DNA from: Phallus indusiatus | Taxonomy: Eukaryota > Basidiomycota > Agaricomycetes > Phallales > Phallaceae | DNA length: 64,000 nucleotides | Assembly (NCBI GenBank): GCA_027605045.1 | Contig: JAQFWX010000095.1 | Span: 1-64,000 of the forward strand | Reading direction: 5' to 3' | Shown: one piece after another, positions 1 through 11,029 of the stretch | Position numbering within the stretch: position 1 is the first letter of the stretch | How the letters are laid out: each line of letters starts with the position of its first letter | Position numbers and translations under genes: made by a program | The notes under the pieces: generated by a model | Told to the model about the DNA's origin: nothing | Databases searched by the model: none | The model's input: only the letters and a program-made list of their open reading frames with translations

Positions 1-1709
1 AGTGTGCGTTTTTATATGCGACACAAAGAGTGATCCATCCAAGAACTTAGCTAATAAGGACCATTGCGGAATTCGAACTGGACAAATCGACGTCGTTCAA
101 CTTATCTCAGTAATTCGAAACTGGCAACGACCGCAAGATCGTTCAGACAAAGATCTCTGTGACGTTGGTTGTCGCGCAGGAATCGGAGGCTCATCATGTC
201 GATAAAGTCTTTGATCAGTTAGACCTCATTCATGTTGCAGGGTAAGATCTAAGCGACACAAAGGAAGAGACACCTGTCGGTGTGTTGGTAGGCCTTGCGT
301 ATCCAGTGTCCGAACTCTTTTATGGTCCCATTCATAGTTCCAAGTTCATCTTGTCCAATTATCAAATCAAGATTAGAAAGCACGCATTATGAGAGAACAA
401 TAGAGTTACAGTACCAAAGACAGACATTCCTTTGATCTGCTTCCAATAAACAGCGGCTGAGTGGGACTCTTCCGATTTCCGGTCGTCACCGGCGGCGTGA
501 AATAGTAACTTTTCCGAGTGCATTTTCATACGGTAGAAATTCTGAAAGGTTGACTATACCATTCAAAAGCTGCACTACAACATGATCACGGTGTTAACCG
601 TGCGTTAACAGACTTCGGGCTCTATGGGTGTTTATGGGCGTAAATGCGTGATTCTTTAGCGCTTTAGCACTTGAGCGCCTGAGCACTGCCGTGGCGGAAC
701 TGATATGTAAATGATTTAAAGAACGGCTTCTGAGCATTTGTTGCCTCAACATAAACGTGCATATAAGCAGGTCTCGTTACTACAGGAAGATAAATTTGGA
801 TATACCTTCTTATTTCTACTCACCCAACGATGACGAGGCACATTTGAATACACACCGACGACGAGGATGGAATAAATTTGGAATGGCAAATGGTACGCTA
901 ATATTGAAAATGTAGGTATATACATGATTTCTGGTGTTAACGCTGTAATTTTTGTGAGGATTTTCTGAACAGGGAACATCTTGTAAATAAGATCGCCCTC
1001 ACAAACCTTTTATGACATACTGGGCAAGCTTTAGTAATTGTTATCAGCTACTTTACAACGTTCAGAATTCGAAACGCGTTACTTCATCCGCCTCGGAAAG
1101 TGCCGTTTTTTTGAAGCGTCCCTGCCAGTAACCAATTCGGGAATGTGCGAGACAGAGCTTTTTTCAGAAGGTCCAGAATTGGGTGGACGGAAATTGCTTA
1201 CGACGTTGAATCTGAGCCTGAAAGATAGGCATCGAAATAGTTCCCGAAACATGTCCATATATTGAAGAGCTCATGGAGAAAAGTATGTTTCAAACATTCA
1301 GATAGTTATTGAGGAAAGGGTGAAACGTTCCAGAATCGGAGGGGAGGAATTTGAATCAATACTTGCAGGCAAAAATAAACCTTTATCGCCAACCGGTCGA
1401 TGGACTGACAAGTGTTGGTTATACATGTATATGCGACTCGACAACGATGTCAAATCAAGGGTAAAAAACCGCGTAATGCTGCCAGTCGTTGAGCAAGCCA
1501 TCCTAAACTGGGTACTGAATAAATTAAGAGGGGTTAGGACGAACTTGAAGGGCTCGTTATGGTGCAAGGTGAGGATCCAACGAGAGATTTATTTTGAGGG
1601 AAAACCAGTTGGGCAATACGGCGAACCTACTGGTATTGGGGTGACAGAAGGGAACCGGGTGTGGCGGGATCCGCGACCCGCGACCCGCGTTACCTCTTCA
1701 GCTCGAACC
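1..1709. other. gene-free stretch
   Basis: I see no supportable gene here. The open frames are short, lack splice-joined extensions and do not resemble any family I know. The base composition is unremarkable and there is no obvious repeat. Confidence 0.5.
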
Positions 1710-1993
1710 ATGCCCATCGAACGTCCCAAAGCCATCAAGGGTATTAAAGTACCGCGAAGACCGCGTTCACCAGCTACTTTAGAAGATCTTAAAAATGCCA
1801 TTGGATATCGACGGGATGTTTCTGCTGGACAAGGTAAGACGATCATCTCTTTACATATTGTAAAACGCGTAGATATTGATAGACTACATTAGGTGCCCCT
1901 GTGGAGAATCGAACGACAGAGGAGGACCTCGCTCTTGCATATGCATATGAATATGAGGTGATGAGGAGTTATAAAAAGAAGGTTGGCTTTTAA
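1710..1993 (+). CDS. possible small two-exon protein, unrecognised
   Basis: ATG at 1710 opens a frame that joins in phase over an intron with a good donor (GTAAGA) and a TTAG acceptor: exons 1710-1833 and 1893-1993, 74 residues. The N-terminal half is rich in Lys, Arg and Pro (KVPRRPRSPATLEDL), the C-terminal half is acidic with Tyr repeats (AYAYEYE). Seven bases beyond the TTG that follows the stop, and in another frame, an ATG at 2012 opens a 59-residue heptad-like coiled coil ending at 2191. The two may be halves of one gene broken by a frameshift, but no splice pair joins them. I do not recognise either half. Confidence 0.3.
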
Positions 1994-2011
1994 ATACCGT
2001 TGACGATTTCA

Positions 2012-2191
2012 ATGAATTATTTAGCCCGAAGATCAATAGACGTATCCGGCATATTGGAAACAATACAGCAAATGCAAGCAGAGATAACAAGCATATCTGG
2101 AAAAATAACGCGGATGTCTGAAGAAATGAGTGAAATGAAGCGATTGCTTGGTGAAATGTCTGCAGATATTAATGCTCTCAGGGAGAATTAA
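2012..2191 (+). CDS. short coiled-coil ORF, possible 3' part of the preceding gene
   Basis: This 59-residue frame has regularly spaced Ile, Met and Leu (ETIQQMQAEITSISGKI, MSEEMSEMKRLLGEM) typical of a short coiled coil. It follows the stop of the small gene ending at 1993 closely. It could be an independent small protein or the C-terminal exon of that gene. No function can be proposed. Confidence 0.25.
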   Translation: MNYLARRSIDVSGILETIQQMQAEITSISGKITRMSEEMSEMKRLLGEMSADINALREN

Positions 2192-3041
2192 ATGCAGTAG
2201 ATGAACATAATATGAGGCGACTCACCGGTAAATCTGTCCCGCGTTCAAGTATTAGTATTTTTCTTTATCTTCTCAATTTCGTTCGTTGTTCATTTGCTTA
2301 ACGCGTTTCATTATTATCTTAAGCACTTAGGTGGCGTCGCCCCCTTTTATCCAGTAATAGATTGGCACACTTCCTGTAGTGTAGTATCGAGGGTTCCGAG
2401 GTCTTGTCTTAGTTATATATTTAGCGCGCGTTACGTAACGCTCTTGTGGTTAGCGCCTGTTACCAGCGCCATCCGTTGCATAATTGCGGTACTACATCCC
2501 AGCGTACTTGTGAAGGCTTAATGTTGTTTGAAGAATGTATTTGGAGCCGTCTCGATTACCTAGACGTAATGTCGAACTGTTTGGTTCTGAAAAAGAAGTT
2601 GTCGCCGGTACGACTTTGCATTGAATGCCTCACTAGCGGGGCGCCTTGACAGTTTGCGTAGGTTTTTGGCAATATGGGACAGTCCAGTGGGACGAATTTT
2701 ACAGATATACGATGACATTTCTCATTACAACGACTGAGTGGATGATTTTTCAATATGACTTGGACCAAGACCAACGGGGTGCAGAATGTCAGTCCAGTTC
2801 TGAAATTGTTCAACCTGGACAGTATATAGTGCTCTCCACCAGTAGGTCAAATGACATTTTCTACTGGCTTTAGACTGTTTTACAAATATTGAAATTCAGG
2901 TGGTGAACGTATCCGTGTAGGAATTATAGCAACTGTACCCCGGTCTCGAATTCCGACTCACTCAAATACTCCCGCCTGTGTCAGTATATTTACGAGCTGT
3001 CTGGATTTCAGATTTTCTGAAATTTACTCATCCCCTTTTAG

Positions 3042-3772
3042 GAATTTAATTATTGCTCTCGTACCCGCGTCAGAGATGGCAAATGCTTGATCACTGGCCT
3101 TCAAACACAGACATACAGTCGCCTCAAAGTGGCGCATATATTTCCACGAGCCCATGACACAGAAGTACGCTGTTCATTTATTCTTAATAGATTTGTTAAT
3201 TATTAGTACCGGGATTTCTTATAGTGGATACGCAAGGGTTTTCCGAGCAAGATCATCGACACCGCAGACGAACATCTTATAGGTGGCCCGTCGAAGATCG
3301 ACTCGGTGCAAAACTTGATTACTATACGAAGCGATTTGCACGATGCGTGGGATAATTATGAATTTGGAGTAGATCCAAATGTATGTCCTACCCTGAATGA
3401 ATAACTAATTATATGGAGGATTGATCTTCGCCGCAGAATAATTACCGTATTACTGCATTCACTAATGGTAATGAAGATATCAACGGTTTACACCTCCAAC
3501 TAGAACACATTCAAGATCGAACGCTTCGCCCTTTGGATGAATTGTTCATTGACCACTTTACGCAAGGTCTTCATAAACACGTGAAAGGGGCAGGGGAAAC
3601 AAATTGGACTTATGAAGACTATGATGCAGCTTTCGGCGATGGCTCCTTCGATATGTCAAACCCTAAGATCTGGGACACTGTGCAAGGGAAACACCTATTT
3701 GAACTAACGGTAACTGATCGACTCTTTGAGCGTCGTATATCACAAAATGGTGCAAATATGGTACACATTTAG
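3042..3772 (+). CDS. HNH-nuclease-domain protein, 5' end unresolved
   Basis: Three exons (3042-3164, 3225-3380, 3437-3772) join in phase 0 at GT-AG introns. The product contains RDGKCLITGL, then VAHIFPRAHDTE, then NLITIRSDLHDAWDNYEFGV, which is the Cys-x-x-Thr/H...N...H core of the HNH domain proteins that occur in many copies in Agaricomycete genomes. The C-terminal part (residues about 95-205 of the piece) has the family-typical ENWTYEDY-like and SFDMSNPKIW blocks. Upstream (2646-3040) there are family-like pieces in other frames (VQPGQYIVLS at about 2815, then IPTHSNTP near 2955), but they do not join cleanly, so the 5' part may be frameshifted. Catalysis is not proven; this may be a decaying copy of a mobile or expanded family. 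Confidence 0.6.
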
Positions 3773-4452
3773 AACGAATTTTTTTTATGAAAATTGATTT
3801 AGTTATAGGACCAAAGGGACAGCGAGGATATTTTATACTACAATGGTGAGTTTTTTTTAATCTTCCATAGTTTAACCCACCGCCAATGTGGATTTTTTTT
3901 ATCTCCCAAGTCTAATTTGGGTCTGAACACTCTTCCTTACCCCCAAAATGTCAACATTATATGTTCTTTCCTCGTTTTAAATACGTGCGTTGCGACCAGC
4001 GGACCCATTCCAAGTAGTCGGTGTAACATGTTGAACTTTCGACGAAGCGGGCAAAGCTTACGTCGGTTATCTCAAACACTAAACAGAATTTCTGATGGCG
4101 TCTTCCGTTATCCTTCTCTGGATATTCCTCTCTACAAAAATGGCCGACCACGGAAATCAATTTCCGGATTGTACAGTGCGCTTCAATCTAGCCATTGCTA
4201 ACGTTCCTTTTGGAGCTAGTTGTTGTAATGGAAGTAAAAAGTCAGAGTGAGAATTCACACGACCGCCGCCGATTGCGTGGTTACTAGTTACTGGCTGAAC
4301 CGTAATGGTCAAGCTTGTTCTTCTCAAATGTTTGTTTCGTTATAAACGTCGTTGGTCAAATGACCTTACAGGTTACTGTTGCATTCATATAAATAAAATT
4401 ATCGTTATTATTACCGACAGTATTTTATGATGGGTAATCAAGGCACCAGTAT
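3773..4452. other. intergenic, nothing found
   Basis: Between the HNH gene and the end of the p24 gene I see only short unconvincing frames on both strands and a few T-runs. No RNA gene or repeat was recognised. Confidence 0.5.
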
Positions 4453-5322
4453 CATGATTTACGATCTGCGAAGAATTTCTAAAAAACAAATTAACAGAAT
4501 AAGTTCTGGTTTCATTGAAAGAGGCAGAAGAGAATGGAAGAGAAACATACCCTAAGATGCCTCAGCTGCCAAGTACACGTAATGATCAAGACAGTGATCT
4601 GCGCAATAATATACCAAACGGCTTTCGAATTCGTAGCTTCACTCAAGTCCCGGAAGGAAGCTTCTCTCTCCCGTTGATACTGCTGTTCTCTCCGAATTTC
4701 TTCTAGTCTCAAATTGAGTTCTCGCAGACGACTGACTACTTGGCTGGCATGACTTCTGTCGTGCTCTGCGTCTGGTTTGGTAGAACCAACGATGATATCA
4801 AGGTAAAGACGGATATGAGCGGACGAGAACCAGCCTGCCGTGTAGTTGGTGCTTAGACATATGGAATGGTCACCTGCTTCGTGAGAGGTGAATGTAAAAC
4901 GACCTTCGTTAGGTCCTCGTGATTTTACGACTTCCTCGCCAGAGTATATTTCCTGTGAATTTAAAGAGAGGGAGGGTAACGCTGTCAACAAACTATGGCA
5001 AGAGCGGGGAGGGAAAAAAGGACACGGACTACGACGTCGACTTGGATGCCCAGTCCAGTTTTGTTTTCATAACTCTGAGTCTTTTCATCCCATTCTAGAG
5101 CGCGATATGCCCCTATCGAAAAAGAAAGGTAAGGCTGTGAACGAGAAAAGCGCAAGGTAGAGACAAAAGAACGCTGGGGTTCGATTTACCTTCGACAATG
5201 GTATCTGATGGTAATTCCTCAATGAAACATCGTTTCTCGTTAGCTTCCAGGTAAAAATGAAGAGCGTTGGCGAGAGAAAATAGAAAAGCTGTAAACAATA
5301 TTGTGCGTGGCCAGCGTGCCAT
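4453..5322 (-). CDS. ERV25: p24 family cargo receptor (Erv25-type), ER-Golgi
   Basis: Four exons (5190-5322, 5033-5112, 4551-4952, 4453-4479) give 213 residues. The start at 5322 (MARWPRTILF) gives a signal peptide ending near SLANA and a mature start ALHFYLEANEKRCFIEELP, the hallmark of the GOLD domain with its first conserved Cys. The second Cys lies in DHSICLSTNY. A coiled coil follows (REQQYQREREASFRDLSEA), then one membrane segment (VWYIIAQITVLIITCTWQL) and a short cytosolic tail, LRHLRKFFADRKS, with Phe-Phe and basic residues for COPII/COPI binding. p24 proteins act in vesicle cargo selection between ER and Golgi. Length and order fit the family. An upstream in-frame ATG (5346) is less likely because it would precede the signal peptide. 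Confidence 0.93.
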
Positions 5323-6037
5323 GCTCATTATTATCTGGGACGACAAGATCCTTGGCTTGGCTCTTTAGGCGCCTATACAATCACCGGCGGTAGTATCCGG
5401 AACCCAATCACATTGAAGGTTGTCTCCTTGTGCTCCGATTCCACATTGCATCGTGGAATATTTTACTTCCTGAATGTTCCAAGGTCCCTTTCCGGGGTTT
5501 GTAATTCAGAGACGTTTGAAGAGTCGGAAAGAAACGCGGAAGGTTGGTTGTATTAGTACAGCTGGATTCCATTTTGTAAGCGCAAGGAAGTCGGCGTGAA
5601 TACCTGTCTTCCTCAAAGGGTAACCACAGCCTTAAGACATTCAAATACATTCAATTGAGCTTTAAAAGACTCCATTTGCCCCTTGTCAGAAAGAGCAATT
5701 CCTTCCTCACTGTTTGTCATCGTTTGTCATCAAGCGTGGGACTTGGTGGGATCCAGTCTACCTATTTCGGACATAACACTCGTTTCAGCCGGTGACGACG
5801 GGTTAAATGTATAAATCTTTGATTTTGCGTGCTTTCATGATTACAGACCCAGTTTCTCTATAAAAGCAGCTGAATTCCTTTTCTTCAAACCGTCAACATA
5901 CTCTTCCAAAACCGACTCTTCCAAACAGCCTTCGGTTTAGGGCTTCTAGCTTTTACACTGTCTCAACTCCTACGAATAGGTTTTCGTTCCCCTTTTCTAA
6001 TCTTCCTCTTTTAAATCGATTGAACATTACACGAACC
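5323..6037. other. divergent intergenic region between ERV25 and pirin
   Basis: This region separates the two divergent starts. It holds a TATA-like TATAAAA at 5859-5865, about 170 bases upstream of the pirin ATG, followed by pyrimidine-rich sequence. A short minus-strand frame at 5408-5650 has no family features and was not called. Confidence 0.45.
5859..5865 (+). promoter_or_regulatory. TATA-like box upstream of pirin
   Basis: The sequence CTATAAAAGC lies about 170 bases before the pirin ATG at 6038 and is followed by a C/T-rich leader, as is common at fungal start sites. The assignment is inferred from position only. Confidence 0.4.
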
Positions 6038-7107
6038 ATGTCCTCAGTTGCTACTAAGTCATCTACTCTTAATCTTACACTCAGACCCAGCGAAGCTCGT
6101 GGTGGAGCTAATCATGGATGGCTCAAGACTTTCCATACCTTCTCCTTCGCCGAGTATGTATATTTCATTACAAAGCTCACAAACACGTTTGAGGCTCAAA
6201 TTAATTTCTAGCTATCAAGAGGATCAGTTCAATGATTGGGGTGCCCTGAGAGTTCTCAATGAAGATCGCGTCGAGCCTTTTACAGGATTCGGCACTCATG
6301 GACACCGCGAATTTGAGATCTTTTCTTATGTTGTCGATGGACAATTAGAGCAGTTAGTTTATATCTCTCTTTTGGTTTTAAATGACATTTAATCCGTTAT
6401 CGGTTCTATAGTAAAGATTCAATGGGCAATACGGAAGTTTTGAAGCGTGGTGATATCCAAATGACTTCCGCTGGAACTGGTATAAGACATAGCGAAAAGG
6501 CTCATGGTGACAAACAAGGTAGAATCTGAAATTCGTGTTTCATTTTTCATTCGGCTTTACTTATACCTTTTTGCTTTCTCAAACAGTTCACTTCCTCCAA
6601 ATTTGGTCCGTCCCTTCTCAATCCCGCTTGTCTCCGAAATACTATACTCGGTACGTTTTCATATAAAAATCGCACTCTTCTAACGCATCTAATTTCCCCT
6701 CCCTTCCAAAGTCACTTCTCAGATGAAGAGAAAAAGACACTCTTCTTCGCGTTGTAGCACCTATCAAAGCAGCCGGGGTTTCAGCAGAACGCAACACCGC
6801 AGGACCCGCTCCAGTTCAATCTCCTGTTACACTCTACGCAAGTCTTTTATCCCCCTCCGTCTCAGTCTCCCACAAATTCGGAAAGCCTGGTCAAAGCTAT
6901 TCCAGGCGACGTGGGTATCTGCATGTTGTACAGACTAGCGGATATAATACCGGCAAAGCATCTGGAGCGACTGTGCAAATCAATGATGGTGAAGTTTCTT
7001 TGTCCGAAGGCGATGGATTGTATATTGTCGCTGCTGAAGGGGACCAAATCGATATTAAGAACGTTGGGGATAAGACTGCTGAATTGTTGCTCTTTGATCT
7101 GGATTGA
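6038..7107 (+). CDS. pirin family cupin protein, apparent frameshift in last exon
   Basis: Five exons (6038-6153, 6212-6352, 6412-6518, 6587-6650, 6712-7107). The N-terminal cupin carries the pirin signature: GGANHGWLKTFHTFSF, then DYQEDQFNDWGALRVLNEDRV, then GFGTHGHREFEIFSYVV, which supply the metal-binding His/His/His/Glu set (HGHRE). GDIQMTSAGTGIRHSE is the next conserved block. The C-terminal part ends AELLLFDLD. Pirins are nuclear cofactors or quercetinase-like dioxygenases. In the last exon the reading frame is broken at an A5 run (6731-6735): HFSDEEKK is followed by DTLLRVVAPI one base out of phase. One more A would restore the family sequence; a later acceptor at 6727-6728 would also restore frame but drop conserved residues. 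A sequencing error is as likely as a true mutation. Confidence 0.88.
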
Positions 7108-7305
7108 GGTTTGCTCTCTTTGTAATTATTTAGATGTACGGAAAGGTTACTGGATAGGATTATGGAAATATATGTATTGCCCAAGTAATTCATAATAAAT
7201 AATAGAAACCGTTTTGAAGAAATGAAATTGTGGCTCAGCAGTGGTTCAGAGCAGCCTGCCCAGCGGCTTAGTCATCCACCTCAACACCAAAATTTCACCG
7301 GAACC

Positions 7306-7854
7306 ATGGGTCGTCTACGTCGTTCAAGAACACATAAAGCACAAAGAGATGTTCACCGTGCTGCACGCACAAGGGTAAGCTTATCACAATTTCACTAAAT
7401 TGTATTACTGACACTATAGAAATGCAGGCCCGGACACGAGACCTAGACCAAATACAGCTTATTGACCTAGACCCGTAAGAGTCCAGCAGATCTCTCATCA
7501 TTTTGATTTGTTTACCCTTCTTATATCATAGTAAAGTTCGTGAAAAGCTAGAAAATCAGCCTCTAGATTTAGAAAAACCCGGATTGGCACAACATTACTG
7601 TGTAGAATGTGCAAAGTACGTCTGAAATGCTAACTCTGCCTCATGAGAACGATCGTCTAATTTTTTTGGGGATTTTTTTTGGTAGATATTATGAAACTGA
7701 TCATGCCCTTCAATCACACTGGAAAAGCAAAGTGCACAAACGGCGGTGCAAAGCACTAAAAGAACCGGCGTATACCATTGAGGAAGCTGAACGAGCGGCG
7801 GGTTTGGGGAGAGAAGATTATAGACAGTCAACGAAAGAAGTACAGATGACATGA
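7306..7854 (+). CDS. BUD20: Bud20/ZNF593-type C2H2 zinc-finger protein
   Basis: Four exons (7306-7374, 7428-7474, 7532-7615, 7686-7854) encode 122 residues. The N-terminus MGRLRRSRTHKAQRD is basic. The single zinc finger is HYCVECAKYYETDHALQSHW...KVHKRR, with Cys-x2-Cys-x12-His-x5-His spacing interrupted by intron 3. The tail YTIEEAERAAGLG is the family's conserved C-terminal motif. Bud20 is a shuttling factor of the pre-60S ribosomal particle needed for nuclear export. Length fits the family. The gene starts about 200 bases after pirin on the same strand. Confidence 0.92.
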
Positions 7855-8069
7855 CGGTAGGAAACGTGTTTAAAAACTGGGATTTCAATTCCAGACCTTG
7901 GCTTAGGGTATGATAATTGTACTACATAGTCTTTAACTTATGTCGGGCATAATGCAATTCTCTATTAATTCGCAGTGGTGTCTTATTAAAGCATGGGAGC
8001 ATAAACACATGATTTTAATGCAATAGAGATATACAGTGCAACGCAGAGGTCTGGTTCCCTTTTTTTTAC

Positions 8070-8711
8070 TCAAATGTTCGATGGGTAGAGCATCTGTGTG
8101 GAGACTCTGGTCAAAAATGGGCATGACGAGAGTAATGGAATTGTACGTACGACGCGAACTGATGCACCAAAGCAGTGTGGTGGCAGATTCGAGGCGAATT
8201 TTGATTTGACGACACCCGAGTTACCGTGCGGTCGGGTTACACGTCTAGATTTTCACGGATACAATAAGAATTCCTCTCGTTGAAATTGAGGTGTGAGTGA
8301 AAGTACTAACCCCCAGATTACCCGGATCTTTGAGCCTTGGACTTCCTTTTTGGCTCGATAGACGTAGGCAACACGCTATGCAAGAAATTATGAGCTATTT
8401 ACGGACAGACTTTTGTCAGAGCCCGAGGAGAATCTACCTTGCCCAAGTAATATTGTGCCTCTTCTTTGTTCGCAACACCTTCGATTTGGAGTAATGACTG
8501 GTTGGGACGTGAGTTACGCTTTCCTCGTTTGTGTCCCAAAACGCGTCCTTTGGTGTATAGCCTATAAGTATTGGCGTAAGTACAGAGCTCGGTCATCCAG
8601 CAAAGCGTTGATGCATCCATCGAAATTCCGTGCTCTCAAATAACGAATTTCGAGCAGAAAGCATTGTTTCGATAAGAACAAAGTTAATCCAACTCACCGT
8701 GTTGAACCCAT
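8070..8711 (-). CDS. RPL33: 60S ribosomal protein eL33 (L35Ae/L33)
   Basis: Five exons (8698-8711, 8438-8561, 8311-8375, 8151-8244, 8070-8093) encode 106 residues, the normal length. The 14-base first exon (MGSTR) joins [61 protein letters not shown] and the terminal MLYPSNI are all family blocks. The last exon is only 24 bases. One deviation is [13 protein letters not shown], where most homologues read PPKSFG. The early first intron is typical of fungal ribosomal protein genes. It faces the ArgJ gene across about 540 bases. Confidence 0.95.
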
Positions 8712-9249
8712 CCCTAATTACCTTGATGTCGTCGAAGAAAGTTTGTCTTGAGAGCGAAGATTTGTCGTTGGTTGATGCTGACTAAGCTGGGCCGACCCCG
8801 TGCACCAGCCACCGGCCAGCGAATAAGTAGCCGAGGGAATGGGCTTGAAATCTTTTTTTTCTTTCTTTCTTCAACTTCACCATCGATGCAGTAATTTCAT
8901 GGACTGCACTCATACATCGTGTTTAGATCGATTGATTGGGTAACGGAGCGATGGGTATCACATTGATGCATTTCCCCGATGTCATTGTCAGAATAAGGAT
9001 TTATCTTTTTATTCTGGATTCACGTGTATTAAAACTACACTACACCATAATGTTGCACTGGGTACATAGTTACATACACATAAATATACCACCACACTTC
9101 TTGTCAAACATCTCCCATGCTGTCCCATGCCAGCATTTCATCATTAGCCCTAATTTCGTCTTTCAACAAGTGTAAACCCTTGGTTATAAAAGAAATGTGC
9201 TTGAGGGTTTTCTCTTGTCTTCACTCACCACCACACCACCACCACTATT
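8712..9249. promoter_or_regulatory. divergent promoter region eL33/ArgJ
   Basis: This region lies between the two starts. It contains a pyrimidine tract near 8850-8880 and a TATAAAA at 9185-9191, 59 bases before the ArgJ ATG at 9250. No other element was recognised. A short frame at 8936-9175 is not convincing. Confidence 0.4.
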
Positions 9250-10785
9250 ATGCGACGTATTCTCAAAAAAATGAGCGTTCCTCTCAGATACTCCTCTTCC
9301 TCGGCGGCAGCCAACTCCTCAAAAGCTAGACATGTTCTCCCAATCCATTCGCACACACTTCCACGAGACTTCGTGGCAACGGGCGTTCATTGTGGAGTCA
9401 AAAAGAAACCCGGCATTCTAGATCTCGGGCTCGTTCTCTCAACAGCACCTGTCGAACAGACTTCAAGTGCTGCATGCTTTACACGAAATGCGTTCAAAGC
9501 GGCACCTGTTACCGTCAGTTCTGAAGTCCTCGAACGCGCAAAGGGACGTGCTCGCGCTCTCGTTCTCAACAGCGGTTGTGCCAATGCTGTCACTGGAAAG
9601 CAGGGTTTATCCGACGCTTGGGCTATGTCGAGTGCTACTGATAAACTGCTCAAATATAAGAGCGATAATCCGAGTACACTGGTCATGTCTACTGGTGTTA
9701 TTGGGCAAAACCTCCCGATGAGCAAAATTCTTGCTGGTATCGAGTCAGCATCGTCCGCTCTAGGTTCAACACCGGATCATTGGAACCGTCTTGCCCAAGC
9801 CTTCATGACCACTGACACATTCCCTAAAATTCGGGCACGGGCTGTTGATATTTCCGGTACGACTGTGCGCATCGTCGGGATTGACAAGGGTGCTGGTATG
9901 ATTCACCCTGATATGGGACCTTCACCTGCAACGCTTCCACTACACGCCACTCTTCTTGGTCTCCTTGCGACTGATGCCAGTATATCTCCTTCCAGTCTTC
10001 AGAACGCTTTGACATATGCTGTTGAGCGAAGTTTCAATTCGATCAGTGTTGATGGCGATATGAGCACAAATGATACGATTATCGCCTTGGCTAATGGTGC
10101 TGCTGGAGGAATCGAGATTGACGAACACAAGACGCCGAAAGAATTTGAACAGTTTAGGGATGAGTTGACTAAATTTGCGATAGAGTTGGCTCAGTTGGTG
10201 GTCCGAGACGGTGAGGGTGCAACTAAGTTTGTGACAGTATCAATAGAGGTCGGTATATTTTACTACTCTGTTAGCTCGAGATTATCATCCCTTATCATTA
10301 TCAGGGTGCCGCTTCGTTTGAAGATGCCCATCGCGTTGCTTCGACCATATCAACGTCAGCACTAGTAAAGACTGCCCTATATGGAGAAGACGCGAAGTAA
10401 GCTTTAACCACTCTTCGTTAATAAACGCGTCTAATTGTGTCTTCAAAGCTGGGGTCGCATATTAGCCGCATTGGGCCGAGTGCCACTCAGCGCAGCCATC
10501 GATCCCACACGTGTATCTGTCTCGTTCTTGACCTCGGATGGCTCAGAACCTCTCAAGCTTCTTGTCAACGGAGAACCCCAAAACATGGACGAGAGTCGCG
10601 CGAAGGCTATTATTTCGAAAGAAGATATAGAGATTCTTGTTGAAATGGGCATGGGCTCTGAAGGAGCGAAATACTGGACCTGTGACTTTAGCCATGTGAG
10701 TGTTTTTGCCTGTTTTGAATCCTATTCGAGCTGAGAACATCTTTCTTAGGAATATGTTACTATTAACGGTTCATACCGAAGTTGA
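9250..10785 (+). CDS. ArgJ: glutamate N-acetyltransferase / amino-acid acetyltransferase, mitochondrial
   Basis: Four exons (9250-10248, 10305-10396, 10449-10695, 10750-10785) encode 457 residues. The N-terminus MRRILKKMSVPLRYSSSS is a Ser/Arg-rich presequence that fits mitochondrial import. The proenzyme is cut autocatalytically before the Thr of HATLLGLLATDAS (residue about 233), after the typical KGAGMIHPDMGP. Other landmarks are VLNSGCANAVTG, STGVIGQNLPM, NDTIIALANG, DGEGATKFV and the C-terminal EYVTINGSYRS. The enzyme recycles acetyl groups in the ornithine branch of arginine synthesis. The first ATG is preferred; the next at 9271 would shorten the presequence by seven residues. Confidence 0.96.
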
Positions 10786-11029
10786 GAGAAGTGTATCGCT
10801 ACTGTACGAATACCGCGCCACAGTCATATCCTTTTTTCACTTTAGTTATCTCTATGCTTTTTTTTTCTGGAATTATTGAATTTTCAGAGTGATTGTGTTC
10901 GAGACAATTCTGGCTGGTCCGAGTGAGTGCGCATACATTTCCACGTGATTCATTTGTCATCACCACCTATCTGGTACCTCACAGCAATGAGTCTGACGCA
11001 CACGTATTCCTTTCCTTTAAACCACCATC

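Noticed and set aside
8098..8494. Two plus-strand frames of 61-65 residues
   Set aside because: They are antisense to exons of eL33, whose five-exon model closes perfectly.
9387..10128. Minus-strand frames opposite the ArgJ gene
   Set aside because: Antisense shadows of a long, strongly supported coding exon.
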